Below, one piece after another: positions 1 through 8,290 of a stretch of 10,999 bases of DNA (positions are counted from its first letter, which is position 1; each line of letters starts with the position of its first letter). Under the pieces are notes generated by a model that saw nothing but the letters and a program-made list of their open reading frames with translations, had not been told where the DNA came from and did no database searches. The position numbers and the translations under genes were made by a program. The stretch comes from Dissophora ornata (Eukaryota; Mortierellomycota; Mortierellomycetes; Mortierellales; Mortierellaceae). The stretch spans positions 1 through 10,999 of the forward strand of contig MU617547.1 of the NCBI GenBank assembly GCA_025201705.1, written 5' to 3'.

Positions 1-156
1 GGATCTGGCAGTGGGTCCGGTGGATCTGGCAGTGGGTCCGGTGGATCTGGCAGTGGGTCCGGTGGATCTGGCAGTGGGTCCGGTGGATCTGGCAGCGGAT
101 CTGGCAGTGGGTCCGGCAGTGGATCTGGCAGCGGATCTGGATCTGGCGGCGGTGGA
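1..156 (+). repeat. 21-bp coding minisatellite encoding Gly-Ser heptads
   Basis: Four nearly identical 21-base units (GGATCTGGCAGTGGGTCCGG plus T) occupy 1-84. They decay into irregular GGATCTGGC and AGTGGGTCC fragments to about base 156. The unit is a multiple of three, so it encodes repeated GSGSGSG without breaking the frame. It probably continues upstream of the window. In the protein it forms a flexible extracellular stalk ahead of the membrane helix. Confidence 0.85.
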
Positions 157-3100
157 TCTTGGCAGCCTGCACCACCCACCAGTATCACAGGCGTACCATC
201 CGGTGGCCCTACCGTTGTTCCCACCGCCAGTACCACCGCAGCAGGTGCTGTCCCGACTGTTCCTGGCACCACTGGTGGCACCACTGGCGGCGACACCGGT
301 GGCTCCAAGACATCTGGAAGCACATCCCACGCTGGTCTCATTGCTGGATGCATCATCGCAGGTTTGGCTCTGATCTGCTTGATCGCGCTCATGTTCCTGT
401 TTGCCCGTAGAAGACGTCGACAGGAGGGCATTCCTCCTGTCGGAGCTCCTGTTGAAGACTATTCTGAGTATGACGTTGACCGTGAAGAAATCCCACCCAT
501 GGTTCCGCTTGGCCCCATTGACTTGGAGAGCAAGCCTTCATACCCAACCCCCGGTAGCGAGTCATCTGCACCCGCAGGACCTTCCGGATCTGGCCACGGC
601 TTTCCTATCGTTCCTGCTCCTGTTCCTGTTGGCCATAACTCCCATGCTGAAGAAATCATCGGTGGCACGGCTGCTGTTACTGCTATCGGCGTCGTTGCTT
701 CTCGCAGGGATCAACGCGAAGAGGTCTCAAACAATCATGTCGTCCCTGTTCCTGTTCCTTCCAAATCGCCTGACACTGAGGCCGAGAGCAGCTCTGGTCG
801 CGATCTTCCTGCCGTTATTCCCATTCCTGGCGGACCTAGCAACGAAAATTCGACTAAGCCTTCTGGCCCTGGATTCTTCCCTATTGGCTCCACCACTACA
901 GAGACAACCGAGACAACCGAGACCGAAACCGGACCCCATTTTGGCAGAGATGTCCTGTTGGGTGCTGCTGCCGGTGCTGCCGGCATGGCCCTTCTTGGTA
1001 AGAAGCGCTCGAATGAGACCACTGTCACTAGTAAGACCATTGTCACGACCACCAAGAACGGCGGCCGCATCTACACCACAACCGGCACTGGTGGCCGTAC
1101 CGTGGTCACTGATCGTACTGAGAATGGTCCTCGCCATGTTTTGACCGGCGTTATTCCTGGCACTACCACTGTCCGCACCATCACCCAGCGCACCGAATCG
1201 GGTGAGGATATCCTGATCCCCGTGGATGCTCCTGAGGGCGAGGAACGCACAGTTATTGCTGAGCGCGACGAGCGCGGTAACATCCGCTACATTATTGGAG
1301 GACTCATTGCTGGAGCTGTCGGAACTAGTGTTATTCGTAATGTCGTTTCCTCTAGCACCGAGTCTGAGACTAGCCGTATCGTCCCTGGTGGAACCACGAG
1401 CACAACTACCTCGATCCGTATTATTACTGAGCGCGCGCCCAATGGAGAGACCCGCTACGTCATTGTTGGTAACTTCAGTGGGAATGCCATCCGTGTCCTG
1501 ACTGAGCGCACCGCTTCCGGCGAGATTCTTCTTGTCCCTACCAACGAGGCCACTGGAGAGTTGTACCATGTGATCACTGAACGCACCGAGTCTGGCGGCA
1601 GCCGCAATATCATTGGCGGAATCATTGCTGGAGGAGTCGTTCGCAATGTTACAGAGTCTGGCAGCACCCGTGTCATCACTGGAGGCGTAATCTCTATTAC
1701 CTCTGAAACCCGCATTGTCACCGAACGTACCTCGACCGGCGAGATCCGCTATATTCTTATTGGTGGCTTCGGCGGAAACGCTATTCGTGTCTTCACCGAG
1801 AAGAATTCGTCTGGAGAGATCCGCTTGATTCCTACCAATGATGCTTCTGGTGAGCTTCGCCATGTCATTACTGAACGCACCGAGTCTGGAGAGACCCGCT
1901 ACATCATTGGAGGCATCATCAATACCAACACGATCACTCGCGTCATTATGGGACCCCGCATTGTGACTGAGCGTACCTCCAGCGGCGAGATTCGCTATGT
2001 TATTATTGATCAGTACAACGGCAACGCTATCCGCACCAAGTTCGAGCGCAGCGAGGAGACTGGCGAGTTTGTCCACATTCCCGTCAAGGAGCCTGAGGGT
2101 GAATTGCGCTATGTGACCAAGGAGACAACCGAGACTGGTGAGACCCGTACGGTCATTGGCGGCGTCATCACCGGAAATGTTACCACAACCTCTCGCATTG
2201 TTAGTGGCGGCCTCGTCCCCGAGGGCGCCCCAACCTCGATCCAGACCCGCATTGTCGCTGAACGCAGTGAGAATGGAGAGACCCGCTATTACCAGATTAC
2301 CAATGGATCCGATGGCCAGGAGATTCGCACTGTTGTTGAGCGCACCGAGGATGGCGGTTTCCGCATCCCCGGAGGCGCTGTCATTGTCGCTGCCGGAGCC
2401 GCGCTTGTCGGAAACAACCACCAGTCCACGACCACGACCCGTGTCGTCGGAGGTGGTACTTTGACCCCCGCTGAGCAGGCCGCCAACAGAACCCAGATCA
2501 CTCTCAAGCTAAGCATCATGCGCTACGAGCGTGCTGATGCGTCGGCTGCTGTCCCCAGCGCTGCTATTGGCACTGTCATGTTCTCCAAGTTCAAGATGCT
2601 CGAGCGCGGTGATGTCAACATCGAGGATACCGAGTACTCGCACGTTGAGGAGGTCAAGACCCCCAACGCCCGTCGCACCGTCAAATGGATGAAGACTGAG
2701 GCCCACTGGAAACGTGAGGCCGGTATGCTCCAGCACCTCAAGTCTGACAGTTTCATCGCTGATCTCTACACCCTGTACTCGCTGCCTACGTTCGCCGAAT
2801 ATCGCTACGTCTCCATCTTGGGCTCCTACTCACGTACCTTGGAATCCTACATGCAGACTGAGCAGCTGTCGTCGATCCAGATCCGTCAATTGACTGCATC
2901 ACTCTCGGAAGCTCTTCGCTGGTGCCACGAGCACCATGTCGTCCACTTGAACGTCCGCCCTGCCTCGTTCTATCTTGAGGGTGTTCCTAGCCGGGACAGC
3001 AACGGACAGTCGGTTTGGAAGCTCTGGAACTTTGGCCATGCACGCTTTGTGGGTGAGACTGTCGACACGTCGGTCACGACCGCCACATATGCTGCACCTG

Positions 3101-3390
3101 AGATTCTGAACGGACGCAAGAAGGGTGAAAACGTCTTGTCGGCAGTATCGATGGATCGCTGGTCATTGGGATTGATCATTTATGAGCTCCATGCCCGCAA
3201 GGCCTACTTCTCTTCGAGCAATTTTGCAGAGTTCCAGTTGACGAGCGACGAGGGTACCAAGTTCGACCCTAACCTGGAATCGGTTCGGGAGGATGATGCT
3301 CGCCAGGCCATTCGCGGGTTGTTGGAGGTTGATGCCGAGAGGCGTTACACTCACGAGACCTTGCGTGCGGTTTACATCAACCAGGCTTAA
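1..3390 (+). CDS. Single-pass membrane protein with Gly-Ser ectodomain, long cytosolic repeat array and C-terminal pseudokinase-like domain (5' partial)
   Basis: The reading frame is open from base 1 to the TAA at 3388-3390, giving 1129 residues; the start lies outside the window. Residues 1-52 are Gly-Ser repeats, followed by a Thr/Pro/Gly linker. A transmembrane helix at about 113-135 ends in five arginines (136-140), which implies an outside N terminus and a cytosolic C terminus. Residues 366-792 hold tandem repeats built on T-E-R-x-x-S-G-E-x-R-Y. From about 834 to the end there is a protein-kinase-like fold: candidate Lys895, Glu906, H-L-N at 982-984 where HRD is expected, N-F-G at 1010-1012 where DFG is expected, A-P-E at 1032-1034, helix-F Asp1052 and a late Arg1115. 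Both catalytic aspartates are asparagine and no glycine-rich loop is seen, so phosphotransfer is unlikely. The protein may act as a wall or surface sensor with a scaffold domain; this is inference. No intron is seen within the window. Confidence 0.85.
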   Translation, partial: GSGSGSGGSGSGSGGSGSGSGGSGSGSGGSGSGSGSGSGSGSGSGSGSGGGGSWQPAPPTSITGVPSGGPTVVPTASTTAAGAVPTVPGTTGGTTGGDTGGSKTSGSTSHAGLIAGCIIAGLALICLIALMFLFARRRRRQEGIPPVGAPVEDYSEYDVDREEIPPMVPLGPIDLESKPSYPTPGSESSAPAGPSGSGHGFPIVPAPVPVGHNSHAEEIIGGTAAVTAIGVVASRRDQREEVSNNHVVPVPVPSKSPDTEAESSSGRDLPAVIPIPGGPSNENSTKPSGPGFFPIGSTTTETTETTETETGPHFGRDVLLGAAAGAAGMALLGKKRSNETTVTSKTIVTTTKNGGRIYTTTGTGGRTVVTDRTENGPRHVLTGVIPGTTTVRTITQRTESGEDILIPVDAPEGEERTVIAERDERGNIRYIIGGLIAGAVGTSVIRNVVSSSTESETSRIVPGGTTSTTTSIRIITERAPNGETRYVIVGNFSGNAIRVLTERTASGEILLVPTNEATGELYHVITERTESGGSRNIIGGIIAGGVVRNVTESGSTRVITGGVISITSETRIVTERTSTGEIRYILIGGFGGNAIRVFTEKNSSGEIRLIPTNDASGELRHVITERTESGETRYIIGGIINTNTITRVIMGPRIVTERTSSGEIRYVIIDQYNGNAIRTKFERSEETGEFVHIPVKEPEGELRYVTKETTETGETRTVIGGVITGNVTTTSRIVSGGLVPEGAPTSIQTRIVAERSENGETRYYQITNGSDGQEIRTVVERTEDGGFRIPGGAVIVAAGAALVGNNHQSTTTTRVVGGGTLTPAEQAANRTQITLKLSIMRYERADASAAVPSAAIGTVMFSKFKMLERGDVNIEDTEYSHVEEVKTPNARRTVKWMKTEAHWKREAGMLQHLKSDSFIADLYTLYSLPTFAEYRYVSILGSYSRTLESYMQTEQLSSIQIRQLTASLSEALRWCHEHHVVHLNVRPASFYLEGVPSRDSNGQSVWKLWNFGHARFVGETVDTSVTTATYAAPEILNGRKKGENVLSAVSMDRWSLGLIIYELHARKAYFSSSNFAEFQLTSDEGTKFDPNLESVREDDARQAIRGLLEVDAERRYTHETLRAVYINQA
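1096..2376 (+). repeat. Higher-order protein repeat array inside the membrane pseudokinase gene
   Basis: About a dozen imperfect copies of a 15-17 residue module, T-E-R-x-x-S-G-E-x-R-Y-x-I, are visible. They are grouped in threes into a larger unit: module A ends in G-N-A-I-R, module B in P-T-N or P-V plus G-E-L-R, and module C in I-I-G-G followed by a variable spacer. Larger units begin at about 1096, 1417, 1711, 1957 and 2248, with spacings of 321, 294, 246 and 291 bases; the last unit is incomplete. Alternating polar and hydrophobic residues around a central Gly suggest successive beta-hairpins. No known family was recognised. Confidence 0.75.
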
Positions 3391-3727
3391 GGAACCAAAT
3401 CCGATTTGCCAAACAAAGGAAAAAATAATCTTTTTAATATCTAATCATTTTTTTTTTTGGAAAAAAAAAAAAAAAAGCACAAAAACACGATGGAGCATAT
3501 AATTTGCTCTTTACGTGCTAGGAGGGAAAATAAGCACCTGAGAGACACTACCCACTACATATATATCTTTTATCTAGTTCCTTATATACGATCTTAAAAA
3601 AACTAAACATAAATATATTTTTTTTTCACCAGAAGCAATCAAGCAATGCAGTTAATCATGTGCCCTGAGCTCAAAGTGATAGAAGCGAGTTAGAATTTGG
3701 TCCGCACATGGATCAATGATCTTGCAT
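3391..3727. other. Convergent intergenic spacer, AT-rich
   Basis: This spacer separates the stop codons of the pseudokinase gene (+) and the DMAC1-like gene (-), so it must hold both 3' ends. It is strongly AT-rich, with T and A homopolymers, and has AATAAT at 3424-3429 and AAATATAT-type stretches near 3611 that could help polyadenylation. No coding potential is seen. Confidence 0.6.
3448..3476. repeat. T11-GG-A16 inverted homopolymer
   Basis: Eleven T, two G and sixteen A run consecutively, a perfect inverted repeat with a two-base spacer. It lies about 60 bases after the pseudokinase stop codon. It could form an A-T hairpin in the 3' UTR or be part of 3'-end formation, or it may be only a slippage-prone tract whose exact length is uncertain. 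Confidence 0.6.
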
Positions 3728-4273
3728 TTATTTCTCAGATGGCGGTGGCTGTTGTTGGCCGATTGGCATAGTCAATCTGTACACAGCTGCTCCAATAAAT
3801 GCTGCACAAGAAAAAGTATGTACCATGGCCTGTTAGAACTCATTGATCTATCTATCATTCTTACAAGCATTGGTAGACTCGACTCGACTCTATTCGATCA
3901 ACGTTTACCTGTTCCCATGAGTCCAAGGCCGAGTCTGCGTGCAACAAGAGTCTTGGGCAATTGCTGTGCCTGGTAAAAGGAGTAAAGACCCAAACCTCCA
4001 AAGCCCGCACATCCCACGATTTTGCATGGAAGGCAGTCTCCCGGTAATTGTTGCAGTTGTTGCAGTTGCTCTTGCTGGGGTTGCAGCTGGTATGGTGTGG
4101 GCGAAACATTGGTTGGGTCTGTTATGTTCCTACTGGGCTGTGTCTACCCTTGTCAAAAACGAGTGAGTGTCTCTGTTCACAAATGCACTCGACCCTTTGC
4201 GAGCCAACAAAACGTAGGTGATCTCGAGTTGTGCATGTACCTCGCTTGCCATGGGGAGTGTTTCCTGCGTCAT
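3728..4273 (-). CDS. DMAC1/DUF4536-like small mitochondrial membrane protein, three exons
   Basis: Three exons join in frame: 4273-4241, 4143-3909 and 3801-3728, with introns 4240-4144 (97 nt) and 3908-3802 (107 nt) bounded by GT and TAG or CAG. The product is 113 residues. After a Gln-rich N-terminal part comes D-C-L-P-C-K-I-V-G, a hydrophobic Gly-rich helix and, after an R-R-L-G turn, a second hydrophobic helix (L-G-L-M-G-T then A-F-I-G-A-A-V-Y), ending in a Pro/Gln tail. The Cys-x-x-Cys followed by two short membrane helices is the layout of DUF4536, whose human member DMAC1 helps assemble respiratory complex I in mitochondria. Start choice: the ATG at 4273 has A at -3; an in-frame ATG at 4354 would add 27 residues but has a weaker context. 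Intron 1 is supported because only the TAG at 4146-4144 keeps frame with exon 1. Family recognition is from memory of the motif layout. Confidence 0.7.
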
Positions 4274-4665
4274 TGTGATCAGGCTGTTGCGGTTGGTGGT
4301 TCGAGAGATCGGTTCTTGGGCGAATAAGGAAATATCGGCAGCAAGTGAAGCCATGCACGAATCGATCAACGGACGGACTGCGTTTGGGGGAGCAGAAAAT
4401 AGAATAACGATGGCAAAGGGGAAGCAATTCTCATTTTTGCCACCAACGCGTTGCCACTCATCGCTGACTTCCCCCTAAACATTCCTAATCCTTCACTTCC
4501 CTCCAGCATTGTTGTCTCCTTCACGGCGAATTCGATTATAGAGGTCGAGGTGCATTCATGTATGGCCCATCGACAGGGGTGGCATGGACAATGAATGAAT
4601 TTCGCCTCCAGCGAAATAAGGTAGCACTAACTCGCTCGGCTCTTTTCCTCTGTGTTTTCAGAAAA
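4274..4665. promoter_or_regulatory. Shared divergent promoter region of the DMAC1-like and XRCC4-like genes
   Basis: The two start codons lie about 390 bases apart in opposite directions, so this stretch must carry both promoters and 5' leaders. No convincing TATA box is seen, but pyrimidine-rich runs occur at 4487-4530. Just before the XRCC4-like ATG, a GTAGCA donor at 4621, a CACTAAC branch-like site and TTTTCAG ending at 4661 look like a very short leader intron (41 nt), which may be too short to be real. An in-frame upstream ATG at 4558 would add 36 residues. Confidence 0.5.
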
Positions 4666-7563
4666 ATGGGCGACCAAGAGGTCTCCATGTTCCATATCCA
4701 TGGATATATCACTGCCACCGATGGCAGCCATGGCCATGGAGCCGACCACGCTATCCAAACTATCTGGGAAACCATCAACACCAATCCCGCTTCTTCCTCT
4801 ACCGGTAACAACACTACCACAGCAACGACGACAACGCCAAAAGCGAAACGTGACGAGAAGGATAACCAATGTCGAGTCTTTGTTATGGACTATACCTCCT
4901 TCTGGAAAGGAACATGTAAAGTGCGCATTCAAAGACTCGTTTTCAAATATGTGACCCCGAGTTTCGTTTTTGCCGTCTCGTGTTGACTGAAATGCTAGGA
5001 TATTGACATTCTATTGTCCGTGTTTTAGTGACGCGACAGGATTGGGAGGCACAGCGGCATAGCCGATGCGAAGACATGGTCAACAAGGATCTCTATGAAA
5101 CTTTGACCAAGGACGCGTTTAAGGGCACGCCAAAGAAGGAGGGCGATAAATGGGAACTGACGCTCAGTGTCCGCTCGTCTAACCTGTCGTTAAACCATTT
5201 GGAGGTAATGAAGATGCTGGGACCTTTTTTTTCTTTTTTTTTTTTTTGGACGAAACATTTTTGACGACCTCCTGTGTGATTCCATCCTCGTCCTCTTTCC
5301 CAACCCTGATGAACCCTACATGGAGTCGGTGGTGAAGGACAAAGTCGGCCAGTTTTCCATGGATTTGCCTCTGGTTTGCACGTCTGCGTGAAGAGACTTT
5401 TCTTCCCCGAAGTGCCATCCGTGTGGGAGTTGGTGTGGGGAGCAATGGCTCGAATGGTCGGCGAGCTCCACAGGACGAGGGTCTTTGGTTTGGTGCTTTG
5501 CCTTTATTGCGATGTAGCTAAACTACTTCCGGTTGAAACATTGGATCGTGTATGTGCTTTTAGCTCACTTGGGCTGGATCTGTGACTAATACCATCGGGG
5601 GGAGATCCACACGGCAAAAGGTAAGGCACGCGCAAAAGAATATGAGTGCATGTGTGGAATCCAATGTTATGCGAGAAACTGCGCCTGTGCTCATCAAGAA
5701 TTTGTCACGCGTTTCATAGACCATTCTGGGAACGATGGCGTTGGAAAAGGTCACCCCAGAAGGGTCCAAAAAGATCTTGAAGCAATGGATCAAGACCACG
5801 ATTGAGGAGCGTCAAAAGTTCGAGGTATGCCTAATTCGCATGAATACTTTTGCTGTGAGTGAACAGACGACATCAAACAAAAAAGGCTCAGATTCTTGTT
5901 GTGTTCCCCTCGTTTTCAAATCTGTATTCAGCATCTAAGTGACAGCTTGAGGGGTCACGTAGTGAGCCTTGATCAACAGTACAAAGAGTGCAAGAATCTT
6001 TTAGTGGACTTCAAACTCGACAAGAGACGCTCGCAGGGTGACTTGATGGAAAAGGTACGTCGGAATCGACAACAACGTCTTCATAATGGGGAAGCTCTCA
6101 TCAGTCACTTACACTCTTTTATGAAACATCGCTGTTAAATAGTTCCGAGCGCTGATCAACACGAAGAAGGAAAAGATCGCCAAACTGGTCAAGTCAAACA
6201 GTTCGCTTCAGGAACGTATGGAGCAGCTGGAAACTGGTAATTCATGTTTGAGAGTGTATTTCCTTTCCTTTCCTTTCTTCAATCGGAGGAACAGATGTAC
6301 TTACCTGCCAGTTTGTTTCTTATTCAACCGTAGCCTTGAAGGAAGAGCGTCGCAAGAGGGCAGTGCTTGAGGGCAAAAAGGTCGGCGACGCAGAAACCGA
6401 TCCGTCAGACATCATGAAACAAGAAGGCCTGGATGAAGATGATGACAAGAAATCTACACCACTGAGTACACGAGGCTCGGGTCGTGGAAGAGGCCGGGGA
6501 CGGGGCGGCGGTCGTGGTCGTGGCAAATTTAAGGCTGCAGATCATGAATACGAAGAGACAGAAGAAGTGCTGCCACAGGTATCGTTGCCGCTCCCCCATC
6601 CGCAGGATGGGTATGGATGGGACGAGGAGGATACCGGTAGCAGGAGTAAGCATGCTGAAGGCCATGATGATGATGAGGAAGGTGATGAGCGTTTGCTCCG
6701 CAGGCCACCTCGTCAGCCACTCATGTCTTTGAAGAGGGTGTCCTCATCGAGTTCGGCATCAGCTCCAGGGTCTGGACTGTTGACTGCGGAGCGAGAGTCC
6801 ATGAGGCATCATTTGGATGACCTGTCGGCGGGAGCGCTGAATTTGATAGACCGAGTGTCTAAGGTCGCACAAATTGGCCAACCTAAGGATATAAAGAGCG
6901 GAGGTAGAGACGTCTTATCAACATCTTCAACAGCATTGTCGACGCCGCAAAAGCCAGTTATCAAACGCGAGGAATCAGATCGCGCCCGGAGGCTCCTTCA
7001 TCGGGCTGTGGAGCGTACACCCGACAGACCCGAGACGGCGACGATAGCAGGACTTCAAAAGAGGCACAGAACAAATAGCAACAGTAGCATTGTCAGCAAT
7101 AGTAGCAATGGAAGTAGTCGTAACAACAGCGGAGCTGAAAGCGGGACCGCCAAGAACAAGACAAATGTTGCAACGCCACCGGAAGATTCAAACTCGAGCA
7201 CCCGTTCGCGGAGTCGATACCCTGTCGTGTCAATGTAAGTAGACTTTTTTCTTTTTTCCCTGTTTATTACATTGCTTGATATCCATAAGCTAACAATTAT
7301 ATGCTCATATTCGTAGGCGGAAAGCCAGAACAACAAAGATGTCTGTGGACAAGAACACGCTGGATCCAACACCTCACTCCATGCTGAAGTCGTTTGCCTC
7401 TACCGAGTCCTCTCTGCCTTCTCCTGAAAACAATAAGCGCGCGCGGTTAACATCTTCACCAGAGACGACGACATCCAAGAGATCGGCGGGTGTGCGGGTG
7501 CAGCTAGTAAAGAACGAGTCATCCATTATTTCAGAAGAGGATTTGTACAAGGAGCTAGAATGA
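4666..7563 (+). CDS. XRCC4: XRCC4/Lif1-like non-homologous end-joining factor, seven exons
   Basis: Exons 4666-4915, 5029-5204, 5720-5824, 5932-6054, 6143-6236, 6334-7234 and 7317-7563 join in one frame with GT-AG introns and encode 631 residues. XRCC4 is the dimeric scaffold that binds DNA ligase IV in the nucleus during end joining. Four features match it: a beta-rich head (I-W-E-T, then F-V-M-D-Y-T-S-F-W-K-G-T, then L-G-T-M-A-L-E-K-V); a long helix from about 150 containing Q-K-F-E-H-L-S and F-R-A-L-I-N-T-K-K-E-K-I, the usual ligase-binding coiled coil; a disordered acidic and Ser-rich tail; and a C-terminal E-E-D-L-Y-K-E-L-E like the end of animal XRCC4. Oddities: a Thr/Asn-rich insert in the head (about residues 41-68), an RG cluster at about 296-312, and a tail that makes the protein almost twice the 336 residues of human XRCC4. 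Intron 2 is 515 nt because of an inserted repeat; the other five introns are 82-113 nt. Confidence 0.82.
5225..5490. mobile_element. Dispersed repeat copy 1 (MITE- or SINE-like) inside XRCC4 intron 2
   Basis: This segment begins with T8-C-T14 followed by GGACG and aligns in the same orientation with 8682-8972. A 38-base block is identical (5433-5470 and 8914-8951), and other matching stretches include CAGTTTTCxATGGATTTGCC. A TTGACGACCTCCT block at 5261-5273 is the exact reverse complement of 8959-8971 at the far end of copy 2, which suggests terminal inverted repeats and a non-autonomous DNA element. On the other strand it would end in an A tail, so a SINE is the alternative. Exact ends and target duplications are not clear. 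No protein is encoded. Confidence 0.65.
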
Positions 7564-8183
7564 TTTCTGCTGTACATCCGCAGTATCTGATTGTCCTTGC
7601 AGCCAATAGCTAGCTCCTCCCGGTTGCCGTAAAGGGCGGTATGATATCAATAGCACTCTCTTCGTATACCGTGAGCTTATTCTGTTATTGTGAGTTTGTT
7701 GATAGTTTTGAGAAAGAGGAGAGAGAGAGAGCGATAAAGGAGTTTTGCTTGACCTAATAAGACTGCAGCTCGATGTCTGTCTTCGCGCCTCCTTTGGTTG
7801 TATCACATTCATTCTCTCCAATGTTATTTATGGCTACTCTCCCCCTGAGATTCATTCAACCCTGCAAACACTGAGGGTGTGCTCCATCAGTTGCTTCGTC
7901 TCCTAACCTGAGCCCTGAAGAGCCCCCTCTAACCGCGGTTCTATCCATGCTAATATTTTTGCTATCCAGCAGGATGTGAGAGCTAGTATCCCTTTCTGCA
8001 GGTCAGATGCTTTGGCAAGGAAGAGGTCGCAAACTAAGTCTGCCTCCTGCCCCCCCCCCCTTTGCTACATTTTGAAGTGTGCAGTGTACTCTGATTATGC
8101 CTGGCAGATACCTCGTTTGTCTTCTTATTTTTTTTTTAGCCCACAGCTTGGGTTGTTGACCGCATTAAACTTCTCCTGAATCA
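7564..8183. other. Intergenic spacer after the XRCC4-like gene
   Basis: This stretch holds the presumed 3' UTR of the XRCC4-like gene and the upstream region of the first secreted-protein gene. It contains a purine-rich GAGAGAG tract near 7716-7732, a C11 run at 8050-8060 and a T run near 8129-8138. No gene, RNA or repeat was recognised; the open stretches have no start context, conserved motif or useful composition. Confidence 0.5.
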
Positions 8184-8193
8184 TATATAAATA
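8184..8193 (+). promoter_or_regulatory. TATA box of the first secreted-protein gene
   Basis: ATATATAAAT lies about 100 bases before the ATG at 8291, followed by a CA- and CT-rich leader. The spacing is nearly the same as for the TATA box and ATG of the third family gene at 10533/10647, which supports both promoters and suggests related regulation. Confidence 0.65.
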
Positions 8194-8290
8194 TCCAGAA
8201 ATCCCTACGACAATACAATATCCTGCTTCAAGCAACAGACCACGTAATAACACTATTTCCATTCCTCCTACATCAGCTTCCAGTCCAACC

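Noticed and set aside
364..366. Start of the pseudokinase protein at this codon
   Set aside because: The codon is TTG inside the membrane helix, and the same frame is open back to base 1 with coherent Gly-Ser and linker sequence, so the gene simply begins upstream of the window.
727..2421. A 564-residue open frame on the minus strand opposite the repeat array
   Set aside because: It is a mirror of a repetitive, codon-biased coding region; the product is low-complexity Asn/Asp/Ser/Ala text with no domain, and the plus-strand frame continues through a membrane helix and kinase fold.
5376..5585. A possible extra XRCC4 exon within intron 2
   Set aside because: It lies mostly in the dispersed repeat, and joining exon 2 directly to 5720 already gives an unbroken frame that fits the XRCC4 head.
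7976..8179. A 67-residue plus-strand frame before the first secreted-protein gene
   Set aside because: It crosses a C11 run and a T run, has no recognisable motif and abuts the TATA box.
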